The notes: generated from the sequence alone by a model not told the origin. A stretch of DNA of 64,000 nucleotides from Microbulbifer sp. VAAF005 (GCF_030012985.1 NZ_CP120233.1:1905001-1969000); one strand, 5' to 3'; counted from the stretch's first letter, positions 1 through 9,345 are shown. Numbers and translations: made by a program.

Positions 1-840
1 TCCCGCTTACTGGTTATCCCTGACTGCAATTATCGGACTTACATGGTTGCTCGCTGACCGAACATTCTCTGCATCTACTATTCTTGCCAATACCACAATG
101 CTGCAAGGCCTTATGGGGTTTGAAAGTGTTCAGATTCTATATTGGACTCTCACTGCAGAGCTGCTTTTTTACTGTCTCTGCGCACTGATGTTCACCCTTC
201 AACTACTAGGGAATCCCAGATATCTACTCTTAGTGTGCTGGGGGTGCTATCAGTATTTGTCAGCATGCAACTTTTAGGGCAATCATCCACTCCAATTTCC
301 CAGCTTCCCGCTACCACTACTTACCTCCCCTTTGCTATCGCAGTTATGTTCTGCGGAACCCTACTCAGGTATTGCTACGAAACAAGGCGTGGTTATCGTT
401 ATATGCTTTGGGGCCTGGTTTCGACCTTCTCGATACCACTACTCGTTATGGCCATGCACCTATTAGGTAGGTCGATCAGCGAAACTCCCCTCCGCTTTGT
501 ATCATCTCATTTCATCGCTTTAGCTATCTTCCTTGTTTTTGTATTACTTCCACCAAAGCCAATTCGACATTTAGCCGCTCTGGGGACTATCAGTTATTCC
601 ATTTACCTGTTTCATTTAATCATTGTCTTTCTCGGAAGCTGGGCCATAAGCCAACCTTGGGGACAAGGATTTACAAGTATTTCTCTATCCACGTTTCTTG
701 TGGCAGTAACACTACTTAGCTTTGCTCTGGCGACAGCCATTTATTGGTTGCTGGAGAGGCCCTGTATGCAATTTGGGCGCTTTTTGAGTGATCGAAACGG
801 CGGGTTAAACAGGTCAGGGGAAATGTTAACGGGGAGTTAG
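1..840 (+). pseudogene. Acyltransferase-3 family membrane protein, 5'-truncated by the window and frameshifted
   Basis: The reading frame is open from base 2 (PAYWLSLTAIIGLTWLL...) to about base 210 and contains the YWTLTAELLFY motif, typical of acyltransferase-3 membrane O-acyltransferases that modify surface polysaccharide or peptidoglycan. Homology then continues in the next frame (ISTLSVLGVLSVF...) to the stop at 838-840. The switch needs one missing base around 195-225. The second part has many hydrophobic segments and ends with the usual short basic tail. The start lies outside the window. It is either a genuine pseudogene or a sequencing deletion; two more one-base deletions lie within the next 4 kb. 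The family call is fairly sure, the substrate unknown. Confidence 0.65.
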
Positions 841-883
841 TGTGGAAAACTATCGGGATAAGTAAGGGGCCAGGAATTGAAAC

Positions 884-911
884 TAGCCGTAGACTTATTA
901 GTCTACGGCTA
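884..911 (-). terminator. Hairpin terminator downstream of argO
   Basis: Perfect 12-bp inverted repeat (TAGCCGTAGACT, loop TATT) just past the argO stop codon and in the gap to the acyltransferase. Weak T-tracts lie on both sides, so it may serve both converging genes. Confidence 0.65.
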
Positions 912-935
912 ATTTAAGCAGCCATTATTGAGTGT

Positions 936-1556
936 CTACTGCGCCCACAACAAGCTGATAGCAATAGTCCACATCATAATGCCCACCAGTACATCGAGTA
1001 CCTGCCAGGTTCTGGGGTTCTTAAATAGCGGCTGCATCATGCTGCCACCCACTGAAAGAAGGGTGAACCATAACAGGGATGCACTACATGCCCCCAGCAC
1101 AAAAAACCAGGTTCCATTGCCAGCATACTGCGCCCCTACTGAGCCAATCAGTACAACCGTGTCCACATACGCGTGTGGATTAAGCAGGGTTAAGGCTACC
1201 GCAGTAATCAAGGCAGAACGGCGGGATTTCATCCACTCTTTTTGCTCTCCAAGACCTTTGTTAGTGAAGGCCGAACGGAAAGCCATGGCACCGTAGGAGA
1301 ACAGGAAAGCAGCACCGAGCCAGGTCAGCCAGATCATCCAGTCGCCACCCGCTTGTGCGAGATTTGCAACCAGGAACACACCACCTGTGATCAAGGCAAT
1401 ATCCATCAGTACGCATAAAGCCGCGATACTAAAGTGATATTGTCGACGGATACTCTGCGTCAGCAGAAACGCATTCTGCGCTCCGATCGCCATAATCAAA
1501 CTGATGGTAGTCAAAAAACCTTTTGCGAGCGGCGCCAGCAACAACCCTGAAAACAC
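936..1556 (-). CDS. argO: LysE/ArgO family amino-acid exporter
   Basis: 206-residue, six-segment inner-membrane protein of the LysE/RhtB superfamily; the family exports basic amino acids such as arginine or lysine. The N-terminal stretch SLIMAIGAQNAFLLTQSI (about residues 18-35) is the LysE signature region, and a central NPHAYVDTVVLIG motif (about 126-138) matches ArgO/LysE. The start is a GTG preceded by CGGAGG at good spacing. The gene is divergent from an ArgP-like LysR regulator with a 130-bp gap, the classic argO/argP arrangement, so arginine/lysine-responsive activation by ArgP is likely (inference). Length is normal. Confidence 0.88.
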   Translation of the reverse strand: MFSGLLLAPLAKGFLTTISLIMAIGAQNAFLLTQSIRRQYHFSIAALCVLMDIALITGGVFLVANLAQAGGDWMIWLTWLGAAFLFSYGAMAFRSAFTNKGLGEQKEWMKSRRSALITAVALTLLNPHAYVDTVVLIGSVGAQYAGNGTWFFVLGACSASLLWFTLLSVGGSMMQPLFKNPRTWQVLDVLVGIMMWTIAISLLWAQ

Positions 1557-1686
1557 GATGCCTCCGGTGTTTCATTCTCTAATTTGGAAGTGCCCGCAGG
1601 GCTGCGGGCCTGAATAGTGGCGCGAGATTAAGAGTCAAACTAGAATAAGTAAACTTAATTATACTGATCCCTCATAAGAAATTCTT

Positions 1687-2589
1687 ATGCTAGACCTAAA
1701 GCAACTCCAGGCCTTTGCCTTTGTCATAGAGGAGCGCAGTTTTGACAAGGCTGCCGCCCTACTCCATGTCAGCCAGTCTGCGATTTCCCAACGAATCAAA
1801 GCCTTAGAAAGCCAGGTTGGCCAAGCCCTATTGATACGCTCCAACCCTTTGCGACCCACTGAAGCCGGCCTCAAAGTGTTGGGGTACTACCAGCAAATGC
1901 ACTTGTTACAGCAAGAGCTTCTCACTGATATCGATCCAGAGGGAGGCAAGACCCGCTATAGCAACCAGAATAAGGTTCGTATCGCACTGAATGCAGATAG
2001 TTTGGATACCTGGTTCCTGGCCGCCATCACACCATTGATTCGATCCCAGCAGTTGCTCGTGGATCTAAAGGTCGACGATCAGGACGCTACCCATGAACTG
2101 CTGAAGAATGGTGAAGTCATTGGCTGTATCAGTTCAACAACCAGTAACCTCCAGGGCTGCCAATCAGTACTGCTCGGTCATATGGCCTATTACCCGGTAT
2201 GCACCAAGGCCTTTAAGAAGAAGTTTTTTTCAGACCCGATTAAGGTTGAAGAGCTCCACTACGCTCCCACAGTGGAGTTCAACTATAAGGATCAATTGCA
2301 GAGTCGTTACCTTAAACAGTTTTGGGGAGTGGAGACCGGTCAGTACCCATCTCATGAAATCCCCTCGTCAAAGAGCTTCCTCAGTTTCTTAACTCTGGGG
2401 CTGGGTTGGGGAATGGCGCCAGATATTCAGATCGCCAGCCTGCTAAAAAGTGGAAAGTTGGTGAAACTCGCTGAAGACCAGTATTTGAAGATTCCTCTTT
2501 ACTGGCATGTTTGGAACTTAAAATCGAAATTGATTAAAGAGATCACTATCAACCTCACAGAACATGCTCGAAAAGCTCTAAGTCAGTAG
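1687..2589 (+). CDS. argP: LysR-type regulator, ArgP (IciA) family
   Basis: 300 aa. The N-terminal winged helix-turn-helix (residues 1-60) has the ArgP-type opening MLDLKQLQAFAFVIEERSFD and the HVSQSAISQRIKALE recognition helix. A substrate-binding domain follows (about 95-300). ArgP activates the lysine/arginine exporter gene argO in response to arginine or lysine, and the divergent neighbour here is argO. Length matches the family (about 297-300 aa). The start ATG follows AAGAAATTCTT, a weak ribosome site, but the LysR N-terminus fixes the start. Confidence 0.88.
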   Translation: MLDLKQLQAFAFVIEERSFDKAAALLHVSQSAISQRIKALESQVGQALLIRSNPLRPTEAGLKVLGYYQQMHLLQQELLTDIDPEGGKTRYSNQNKVRIALNADSLDTWFLAAITPLIRSQQLLVDLKVDDQDATHELLKNGEVIGCISSTTSNLQGCQSVLLGHMAYYPVCTKAFKKKFFSDPIKVEELHYAPTVEFNYKDQLQSRYLKQFWGVETGQYPSHEIPSSKSFLSFLTLGLGWGMAPDIQIASLLKSGKLVKLAEDQYLKIPLYWHVWNLKSKLIKEITINLTEHARKALSQ

Positions 2590-2600
2590 TGCTCAAATAC

Positions 2601-3475
2601 TCAGTGATGGTGCAACTGCCAGTATGGACAGTAGTCCAGCTGCAGTTCGCCATTTTCCAGCTGTTCTAGGATTGAGAGTGCTTGATGATATATTGGTTGA
2701 TTTTCCTTATGTCGAACATTTAGATTTTTGAAGTCCCGGTAGGATTCCTGATAAATTTCTTTCGCATCGCCTCCCAATAAAAAGCTAACTATTTGGTCTC
2801 CATGCTTTAACTCATAAGCGAAGTAAGTTCCGTCTAGCTTTTCTTTCTGTACTAATTTCGACGGTTCAGAAGTTATACGGCGAGTGTAATAATTTCCAGG
2901 CTTATCCACGATACACTGGGAATTTTCCTTGCCACAGTTTCCATTATAACTTTGCTTTAATCGCTCTATACTTTTACCGTAGTCGGGATCAGCCTGCCCA
3001 TATACAACGCGTGAAACTCCTAAGAAAATCATCATTCCACTACACATCATGCAGGGTTCAAGAGTTGTATAAATACTGACATTGGAATTAGTTAAGTATT
3101 TGGTCTGAGGCCCTAAGCATTTTGTCTCAAGACATCTTTGCATTACACGCACTTCAGCGTGCTGGGTCTTATCCTCACAGACTAAAACCGAATTAAGCTG
3201 AACCCCCCAATGCGCTTGGAAATATCATCAAATAAAACCGCACCAATATTATGGCCTCTTTTATTTTTATCAGTAGGTCTGACCCAGTCCTGGAATACTA
3301 TAGAATAAGCCAACAACATCAGTATCTTATCTTGCTCATCCTTAACACTCTCGGCTTTAGCTATTCCCACAAGAGAAAGTTCTGATAGAACGAAAAATAA
3401 CAGGAGGCGAAACAACCCGGTATTTTTACCAAAACTGTTCAGCTTTTTGATACTTAGGAGCCCGATTAAAGCCAT
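2601..3475 (-). pseudogene. Cytidine/nucleoside deaminase-like gene with one-base frameshift and apparent signal peptide
   Basis: Two minus-strand frames join into one deaminase-fold protein. The 5' part (3475-3182) starts with a hydrophobic leader ending AKAES, which looks like a signal peptide, and continues to RGHNIGAVLFDDISKRIGG. The 3' part carries the zinc site THAEV-type motif (QHAEVRVM) and LEPCMMC, the H(A/C)E...PCxxC signature. The frames connect if the run of six C (+ strand, about 3203-3208) had seven. The C-terminal 100 residues are not recognised. The gene starts within 10 bp of the end of the LysR gene upstream, so the two were probably co-transcribed. An exported deaminase would be unusual; the leader could also be a membrane anchor. 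Confidence 0.6.
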
Positions 3476-4334
3476 TTCTCCATTTCACCAATAATAAACC
3501 TGACTCTGGCGGGTGCAAGTTGAGTGCGCCTAAGCGCCAAATACAGGGTCTCACTAGCGGGATTTTCAAGGCTATGTGCCTTAATCAATTTCGGCTTTCG
3601 AAATGCACTTACCGCATAGGCGGGTAAAACTGTAAAACCCAATCCCATACTAACGGGCTCCAGGATTAAGCTGATCTGATTGGAAAACCCTTTTTGTTGA
3701 AAATCTTCAAGACTTCTAAATTGTGGGAAGTTCGCTCCCAATAATAGACTCGCATGGTGTATACCGTCAGGATGGCCTATGTACCCCAGCGCTAAAAGCG
3801 ACTCCCAGTCGGGGGTTTCACTTCAGCCGGCGTCACTAGCAATAACCTTTCACTGGCGATCGGCCGACTGTCAATCTCCTCTGCTTGTGGCGGGCTGGTC
3901 ATTAATCCAATATCTGCACCGTTTTCCGCAATGGCCTTCTCCACATCCAGGTTGGGTGCGAAACGGCAGCTAATCGATAAACCCTGGTGGATTTTCTGCA
4001 GGGACAACAACTTGGGGTAGAGCTTCAGCCCCACACTCCCAGGGCACATCACTCGCACATCCCCATGGTGGGGAGGGTCTTCACCAACAATTTGCCCCAG
4101 GCTGGAAAGCTTCTGAATAATCCCCTGCCCTTCCCGGTAGAGCCGATCACCAGCATCCGTGAGAGTGAAGTGTTTACCCTGCCTGACTAACAGAGCGACA
4201 CCTAAGTGCTCCTCTAACTTGCGTATATGCTGACTGACCCCAGACTGAGTCATATGCAAGCGATCCGCCGTACGAGTGAAGTGCCCCTCTTCAGCTAAAG
4301 TACAGAAGCTTCTTAACCACACTGGATTTATCAT
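3466..4334 (-). pseudogene. LysR-type transcriptional regulator with one-base frameshift
   Basis: The N-terminal half (4334-3792) has a standard LysR helix-turn-helix (residues 1-60, [19 protein letters not shown]) and the first part of the effector domain. The C-terminal half (frame of 3741-3466, extended upstream to about 3795) continues in another frame: [17 protein letters not shown]..., then ...SLILEPVSMGLGFTVLPAYAV. Adding one C to the five-C run near 3812-3816 restores about 289 aa, a normal LysR length. It is divergent from the VOC gene at 4425, its likely target, and the deaminase follows at its 3' end. Either a real recent pseudogene or an indel error. Confidence 0.72.
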
Positions 4335-4424
4335 TACGAATGCTACTTAAAAATATCACAAATAATAATTATACGTAATGAATTAGAAGCTGTAACTTAA
4401 CCGCATTCAACAAAGGAGACAGCT

Positions 4425-4925
4425 ATGAGTAACGCATACCCGAGAACCTTTTCTCATATCGGTATTTCAGTGCCAAACCTTGAAGAAGCTGTGAAGTTTT
4501 ACACCGAGGTACTTGGTTGGTACCTGATTATGAAGCCCACAGATATCACCGAGGACAAAAGTGCTATCGGTGAAATGTGCACCGACGTATTTGGCCCAAA
4601 CTGGGGTAGTTTCCGCATTGCTCACTTATCGACAGGGGACCGGATTGGCGTAGAACTATTCCAGTTTAGCAATCAGGAAAACCCAGAAGATAACTTTGAA
4701 TACTGGAAAACCGGGATCTTTCACTTCTGTGTGCAAGACCCCAACCTGGAAGAACTGGCGGATAAGATTGTAGCGGCCGGTGGTAAAAAACGTATGCCGG
4801 AGCCCCGTTATTACTACCCCGGTGAAAAGCCTTATCGCATGATTTATATGGAAGATCCTTTTGGCAACATTCTGGAAATTTACAGCCACAGCTATGAGCT
4901 GATCTACAGTGCTGGTGCCTACTGA
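4425..4925 (+). CDS. VOC (glyoxalase/bleomycin-resistance fold) metal-dependent protein
   Basis: 166 aa forming two beta-alpha-beta-beta-beta modules. Four likely metal ligands sit at the usual places: H11 (FSHIGIS), E77 (GVELFQF), H100 (IFHFCV) and E151 (NILEIYSH). The family includes lactoylglutathione lyases, dioxygenases and dehalogenases; this sequence does not settle the reaction. The start follows CAAAGGAGACAGCT, a strong ribosome site. It is divergent from the frameshifted LysR gene, which probably regulated it. Confidence 0.8.
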   Translation: MSNAYPRTFSHIGISVPNLEEAVKFYTEVLGWYLIMKPTDITEDKSAIGEMCTDVFGPNWGSFRIAHLSTGDRIGVELFQFSNQENPEDNFEYWKTGIFHFCVQDPNLEELADKIVAAGGKKRMPEPRYYYPGEKPYRMIYMEDPFGNILEIYSHSYELIYSAGAY

Positions 4926-5025
4926 TAATAAGCACTCCAGAATTCACTCAGCATCACTCGAACGATGCTGAGTGAAATGCCGGCACGGAGTTATTAAGAG
5001 GCTCCCTAATTTATTTTGGTATTAC

Positions 5026-6231
5026 TCAATCGCTCTGATCTGCTGTGATGCTGACTACATTACGCAAAACCAACCAAGAAACCACAAAGGCCAAAATTCC
5101 ACACACCGCAATTACCCCAGCAAGCGATTCTGGTGTTCCATTAAAAACCAAACTGGTTATCAGGATAGCTACAGCCCCGATTGACAACTGCATAGTACCA
5201 GCCAGGGCAGAAGCCGTTCCCGCTATAGGGCCATGTCTTTCCATGGAGAGAATAAATGCCGTTGGAAGAACCAAACCAAGAAACATATTACATACGATAA
5301 GCATGCATATCAGTAGTACGAGATGATCAAAACCGGCCTCTATCACTAAATACATAGTCACCGAGCTTATTACAAATCCAACTACACCCCACTTCACCAG
5401 CTTCACCATCCCTAAACGGGCACCAAAATTTGCCGAAAATTGACTCGACAGGAAGAAACTAAGCGCATTCAAAGCAAAGGCGAGGCTAAATTCGGTTGGA
5501 GTCAATCCGTAGTAATTCGTATATAAGAATGAAGCTGCCGCAAAAAAAGCAAGTACACTGGCGAAGCCAAACCCACCTATACAAGTAAGCCCTATATAGA
5601 TCGGGTCACGCAGCAATATCGAATAAGACTCAAGCAGCGCACCTATTTTAAATGGTATGCGCTTATTCACTGGTAAAGTTTCGTGAAGGCTCGTAATAGC
5701 AAGTATCAGACTTAAAAAAGTAGCAATGGATATCCCCCAAAATATGCTGCGCCAGCCAAACGAAATTAATAGCAGACTACCAATTAATGGCGCCAACATA
5801 GGAGAAATTGAAAGGACAAGAATTGCTGTGGTAAGAAGGCGAGTTGCTTGAGTACCCGTATAAGAATCTCGAATTATTGCCCGAGGAATCGACATTACCG
5901 AGGCGGCACCCACCCCTTGTAGGAAGCGAAAGGCAATCAACCACTCGATAGTGGTTGCCAGGGCACAACAAATAGATGCGAAAGTAAAAACCAGCAAACC
6001 AAAATAGAGCGGCGGTTTGCGGCCAAACATATCGGAAGCGGGGCCATAGAAAATCTGACACACCCCGAACGCAATAAAATAGGCCATCAGCGTATAAGAC
6101 GCGACCTGGGTTGAGGTGTCGAGGGCCTTTGTCATCGCAGGCAATGCAGGCAGATACATATCAATGGCCATAGGACCGACAGAGCTCAAAAGCCCCAGGA
6201 TCAACGCCATTTTTATAAAGCCTGAGTTCAT
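5026..6231 (-). CDS. MFS drug-resistance transporter, Bcr/CflA family
   Basis: 401 aa with about 12 hydrophobic segments. The N-terminus (MAIDMYLPALPAMTKAL) is the Bcr/CflA DMYLPALP signature. The loop between helices 2 and 3 carries YGPASDMFGRKPPL, the MFS motif A, and helix 4 has FRFLQGVGAASVMSIPRAIIRD. The family exports bicyclomycin, sulfonamides, chloramphenicol or similar compounds by proton antiport; substrate not predictable here. Length is normal. Confidence 0.85.
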   Translation of the reverse strand: MNSGFIKMALILGLLSSVGPMAIDMYLPALPAMTKALDTSTQVASYTLMAYFIAFGVCQIFYGPASDMFGRKPPLYFGLLVFTFASICCALATTIEWLIAFRFLQGVGAASVMSIPRAIIRDSYTGTQATRLLTTAILVLSISPMLAPLIGSLLLISFGWRSIFWGISIATFLSLILAITSLHETLPVNKRIPFKIGALLESYSILLRDPIYIGLTCIGGFGFASVLAFFAAASFLYTNYYGLTPTEFSLAFALNALSFFLSSQFSANFGARLGMVKLVKWGVVGFVISSVTMYLVIEAGFDHLVLLICMLIVCNMFLGLVLPTAFILSMERHGPIAGTASALAGTMQLSIGAVAILITSLVFNGTPESLAGVIAVCGILAFVVSWLVLRNVVSITADQSD

Positions 6232-6303
6232 CCACAGTCCCTAATGAGCCAACTCCACCTTGGCACCTCTACAAGACACCTCTCACAATTACTAAAAAGG
6301 GAG

Positions 6304-6409
6304 AAGGAAAGAATACACCGCGCTTGTGACCCCATGAGGCATGGATGCCGATTAGGAGCTTACAGGGATGTATTCACGGCGTGTCTCGAGTGCGGTGTAT
6401 TCTTTCCTT
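6304..6409. repeat. Inverted-repeat intergenic element
   Basis: Near-perfect 20-bp inverted repeats (AAGGAAAGAATACACCGC at 6304 and its complement ending at 6409) flank about 66 bp that contains a smaller palindrome, GGCATGGATGCC. No coding capacity. It could be a REP-like or MITE-like unit, or a long hairpin after the MFS gene; I have not seen a second copy in this window. Confidence 0.45.
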
Positions 6410-6511
6410 CCACCCCAGTAGTAAGTTCCCTCATCCTTTTCGGACTGGCAGGTCAAACCTTAACCTTCAATCGTAGCAACTTAACTTAGGACCATAAGAT
6501 CAGGGGAGTTA

Positions 6512-7615
6512 ATGGCCCATGACGCTTCTATACCGTCTGCAGACGGTATAAATAAAGGTGTTTCAGCCCTGACCTCCAAGCGTCCAGGGGGCTCCTGTGG
6601 TGCCCGACTCTTCTTCAGCGCCTCCTGGTGGAAAAGCCCTGTCATTCTAGCAACTGTGGTAGCTCAGGAATTTTTGCCTGGCCTGCTGGCTGCTACCAGC
6701 CACAAGCCCAAGCGGAACCCGCTTTCCCCACCAACAAGACAACGTCGCCGCCTCCCTTTAAGCTCCAGACGCCCAATTACCCCGCGCGGCCGCCGTCAGC
6801 GACCCTATATCGCCAATACCCCCTGTTGGATTATCACTCTGCAACCAAACAGTGATGACGTTGACCTATTACTCAGCGCCGGGAAAATGCAGCGACTGCA
6901 TATCAACACGATTGATGGGATTGATGGGCGCTCAGGCATTCCGGAACTGGAAGACAATGAGCATATCGCGAGTAACGTCACCCGGTGGCGCCACTTGTGC
7001 GAACTCAAGAGCTCCGAAATTGGGTGCTATCTCGCCCATTTGAGAGCAATTCGCCGGGCATACCGCTCCGGCTTGGACCGGGTCTGTATTCTGGAAGATG
7101 ATGTACAGCTAGAACCCTCATTTGGCCGCGTCTTAGCGGAATTAGAGCAACTCCCTGAAAATATCGAGATGATTCGACTGATGGGACTTAAAGTCCGCAA
7201 GCGAAAAGTCGTGCAAACCTTGAATGACGGTGTTCATCAGTTAGTGCGACCAGAGCGGGGGTGGTGTGGGGCACAGGGATATTTGATTAACCGGCGCGGT
7301 ATGGAGAAAGTCTTAAAATATGCCAGCCGTATTTTCGAACCCATCGACAAGGTATTCGATCACTTCTGGCAATTTGATCTAAAACTGTATGGCGTTGAAC
7401 CCCACCTTCTGTGGGAAAACGAGCACATCTCCAATATTGTTAAATCCAATATCCACCGCACGAAAGTCGCCCGGTGGCTATATTGGCTGCACCCTTTCGG
7501 AAAACTCTGGCGCAGTGTGGGCAGGCACTTTTATTTAAGGCTCCACTCAAAAGAGTTCTATCCAGCAGAAAAACCCACACAACGCACAGGGCGTACGGCG
7601 CGAATTAAATCTTAA
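6512..7615 (+). CDS. Glycosyltransferase family 25 (LPS/exopolysaccharide-type)
   Basis: 367 aa as read from the first ATG. The recognisable GT25 domain starts at about residue 104 (CWIITLQPNSDDV) and includes EIGCYLAHLRAIRRAY and the catalytic/metal-binding LEDDVQLE (EDD 195-197). GT25 enzymes transfer galactose or similar sugars in LPS assembly. The first 100 residues are arginine/proline-rich and unlike the family, whose members normally begin at the CWIITL strand. The ATG at 6512 has a GGGGAG just upstream, but a perfect palindrome lies inside this leader, so the true start may be a downstream non-ATG codon. Confidence 0.75.
   Translation: MAHDASIPSADGINKGVSALTSKRPGGSCGARLFFSASWWKSPVILATVVAQEFLPGLLAATSHKPKRNPLSPPTRQRRRLPLSSRRPITPRGRRQRPYIANTPCWIITLQPNSDDVDLLLSAGKMQRLHINTIDGIDGRSGIPELEDNEHIASNVTRWRHLCELKSSEIGCYLAHLRAIRRAYRSGLDRVCILEDDVQLEPSFGRVLAELEQLPENIEMIRLMGLKVRKRKVVQTLNDGVHQLVRPERGWCGAQGYLINRRGMEKVLKYASRIFEPIDKVFDHFWQFDLKLYGVEPHLLWENEHISNIVKSNIHRTKVARWLYWLHPFGKLWRSVGRHFYLRLHSKEFYPAEKPTQRTGRTARIKS
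6529..6550. promoter_or_regulatory. 22-bp perfect palindrome, possible operator
   Basis: Perfect palindrome with arms TATACCGTCT around a central GC, 17 bases downstream of the upstream-most start codon of the GT25 gene. Size and symmetry suit a dimeric repressor site. If it is an operator, the gene starts further downstream. Function inferred only from symmetry. Confidence 0.35.
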
Positions 7616-7626
7616 GAACCCTGCGA

Positions 7627-8064
7627 TCAATTCTCCCAATAACGCTGCATTTTTAAAAACATAAAAGAAGCGGTCCAGGTAATCATCACCAGTCCCGTAA
7701 GGGCTTCAAGGCCAGCGGTAAAACGCAGGTGCCCCAGGGGCTCGATATCACCGAAACCCAGTGAGGTATAAGTGGTAAATGAGAAATAAGCGCAGTCCAG
7801 CAGACTGCCATTAAAATTACCCACCAAAGTGCCAAAGTAAGGCGAATTCACCATAAAGTAGTAACAGTAGGCAAACAGCCATATTTCAGCCACATGGGCG
7901 ATCAGGGCGCCAAACACCCCCATCACAATCGCCAGGTTATGCTTAATTGGTATCCAGCGACCGATACGGGCAAGGGCACTCAATACTTCGTGATGAATCA
8001 GGACGACCGTGGCGACAACTATCGAATTCACCACGAAAGCAAATGCCAGATCAGCGTCGATCAT
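7627..8064 (-). CDS. Two-helix K+ channel-like protein (Ion_trans_2)
   Basis: 145 aa with about four hydrophobic segments. The pore loop FTTYTSLGFGDIEPLG (about residues 96-111, GFGD at 103-106) matches the K+ selectivity filter TxGxGD with one substitution before it. There is no cytoplasmic RCK or TrkA-N domain, so gating is not predictable. Its start overlaps the end of tadA by 14 bp, suggesting co-transcription. Could be a non-selective relative of KcsA-type channels. Confidence 0.75.
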   Translation of the reverse strand: MIDADLAFAFVVNSIVVATVVLIHHEVLSALARIGRWIPIKHNLAIVMGVFGALIAHVAEIWLFAYCYYFMVNSPYFGTLVGNFNGSLLDCAYFSFTTYTSLGFGDIEPLGHLRFTAGLEALTGLVMITWTASFMFLKMQRYWEN

Positions 8065-8506
8065 GAAAGAACTCGCGCACTAAATTGCTTGCCTCTTCCG
8101 CCATGACTCCCGACTCCACCGTAATCTTGTGATTGAAAAAGCTGGCCTGTGCCAATTCCAGCTGGCTCTCAACAACACCGGCCCGGGGCTCGGTAGCGCC
8201 ATACACCAGCCGCCCTACCCGCGCATGTACCATTGCGCCAAAGCACATAGTACAGGGCTCAATCGTCACATATAAAGTGGTGTTTGGCAGGCGGTAGTTT
8301 TGTTGTTTATCTGCCGCTTGCCGCAGGGCTACGATTTCCGCATGGGCACTGGGATCACAATTCCCAATCGGGCGATTACTGCCCTCCCCTATGATTTTTC
8401 CATCCTGGACCAAAACCGCACCCACCGGCACTTCACCGCGCTCAGCAGCGAGTTGTGCAAGCTCCAGGGCTCGCCGCATAAATCCAAAGTCTCTGGGAGT
8501 CGCCAT
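8051..8506 (-). CDS. tadA: tRNA(Arg) adenosine-34 deaminase
   Basis: 151 aa, normal for TadA. Zinc and proton-shuttle residues are in place: HAE (H55, E57) and PCTMC (C85, C88). TadA converts A34 to inosine in the anticodon of tRNA-Arg(ACG), an essential step in bacteria. VPVGAVLVQDG and the C-terminal EFFHDRR tail fit TadA rather than guanine deaminase. The K+ channel-like gene overlaps its 3' end. Confidence 0.92.
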   Translation of the reverse strand: MATPRDFGFMRRALELAQLAAERGEVPVGAVLVQDGKIIGEGSNRPIGNCDPSAHAEIVALRQAADKQQNYRLPNTTLYVTIEPCTMCFGAMVHARVGRLVYGATEPRAGVVESQLELAQASFFNHKITVESGVMAEEASNLVREFFHDRR

Positions 8507-8541
8507 AACGCTGCTCTATTACCTCTACTATCAAATGCCTG

Positions 8542-9345
8542 TTATTTATGTTTAATAAAACGACGAATAACAAAGTCCGCTTCCAGCTCCAGGCTGTCGC
8601 GCTCTTCGAGTTTCTGCCGTTCTTCACGGTTGCCCTTCCAGGCAAAAGGCGTCATAGCAAGGAAATCTGAAATGGCCTGCTTGCCCTTCAATACAAACGG
8701 GAAAGAGCAGCGCATATCGACTTCCGGCGTCAATTTCTCAATCACTTTGGGTGCGGGATGTTTACGCGGCTCTTTATAGAGGTAGTTCTTTAGTGTCCAC
8801 AAGTGATCGGGGCCAGGGGATACATCTACCAGATGACCACCGACTTTAATCACCCGCTCCATTTCATGATCGGGGGCTGGGGCAAAGACCTTCAGCAGGT
8901 TATCCACCGACTCCGAGACCACCGGCAAATTCACATTGCTGGCAACCACAAACTGGGCGCCACTGTCGCGCTTGGCCGCCATACGCACGCCGGATTTTGA
9001 AATGTCGATACCGGAAAGGCCGTGACCATGCCAGCCAGCGGACTCAAGCTCCCGCAGGTAATACCCCTCACCGCAACCGATATCCAATAAACGGCGGCCG
9101 GGCTTGTAGGGCAAGAGCGCCGAAATACTATCAACCAAAGGCCGATAGTAACCGGCGTGAAGAAAGCGCCGCCGCGCGTGAAGCATCTCCGAAGAGTCAC
9201 CGGGATCTTTGCGGCGCTTGCGATAAACGGGCAACAAATTGACGTAGCCCTCACGCGCGCGATCAAAACTATGTCGATTGGTACAGTGCCAAGTATCTTT
9301 TCCTAGAGTTAAGGGGGCAGCACAAAGCGGGCATTGCCAAATCAT
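8542..9345 (-). CDS. rlmA: 23S rRNA (guanine-745 N1)-methyltransferase
   Basis: 267 aa. The N-terminal zinc ribbon (C5, C8, C21, H25) is followed by SFDRAREGYVNLLP, characteristic of RlmA (RrmA), and a class I SAM domain with LLDIGCGEGYYL. RlmA methylates G745 of 23S rRNA hairpin 35. Its 5' end overlaps the 3' end of the GMC oxidoreductase gene by 4 bp. Confidence 0.9.
   Translation of the reverse strand: MIWQCPLCAAPLTLGKDTWHCTNRHSFDRAREGYVNLLPVYRKRRKDPGDSSEMLHARRRFLHAGYYRPLVDSISALLPYKPGRRLLDIGCGEGYYLRELESAGWHGHGLSGIDISKSGVRMAAKRDSGAQFVVASNVNLPVVSESVDNLLKVFAPAPDHEMERVIKVGGHLVDVSPGPDHLWTLKNYLYKEPRKHPAPKVIEKLTPEVDMRCSFPFVLKGKQAISDFLAMTPFAWKGNREERQKLEERDSLELEADFVIRRFIKHK

Noticed and set aside
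1659-1874. 71-codon minus-strand frame over the argP start
   Set aside because: Antisense shadow of the conserved argP helix-turn-helix coding region.
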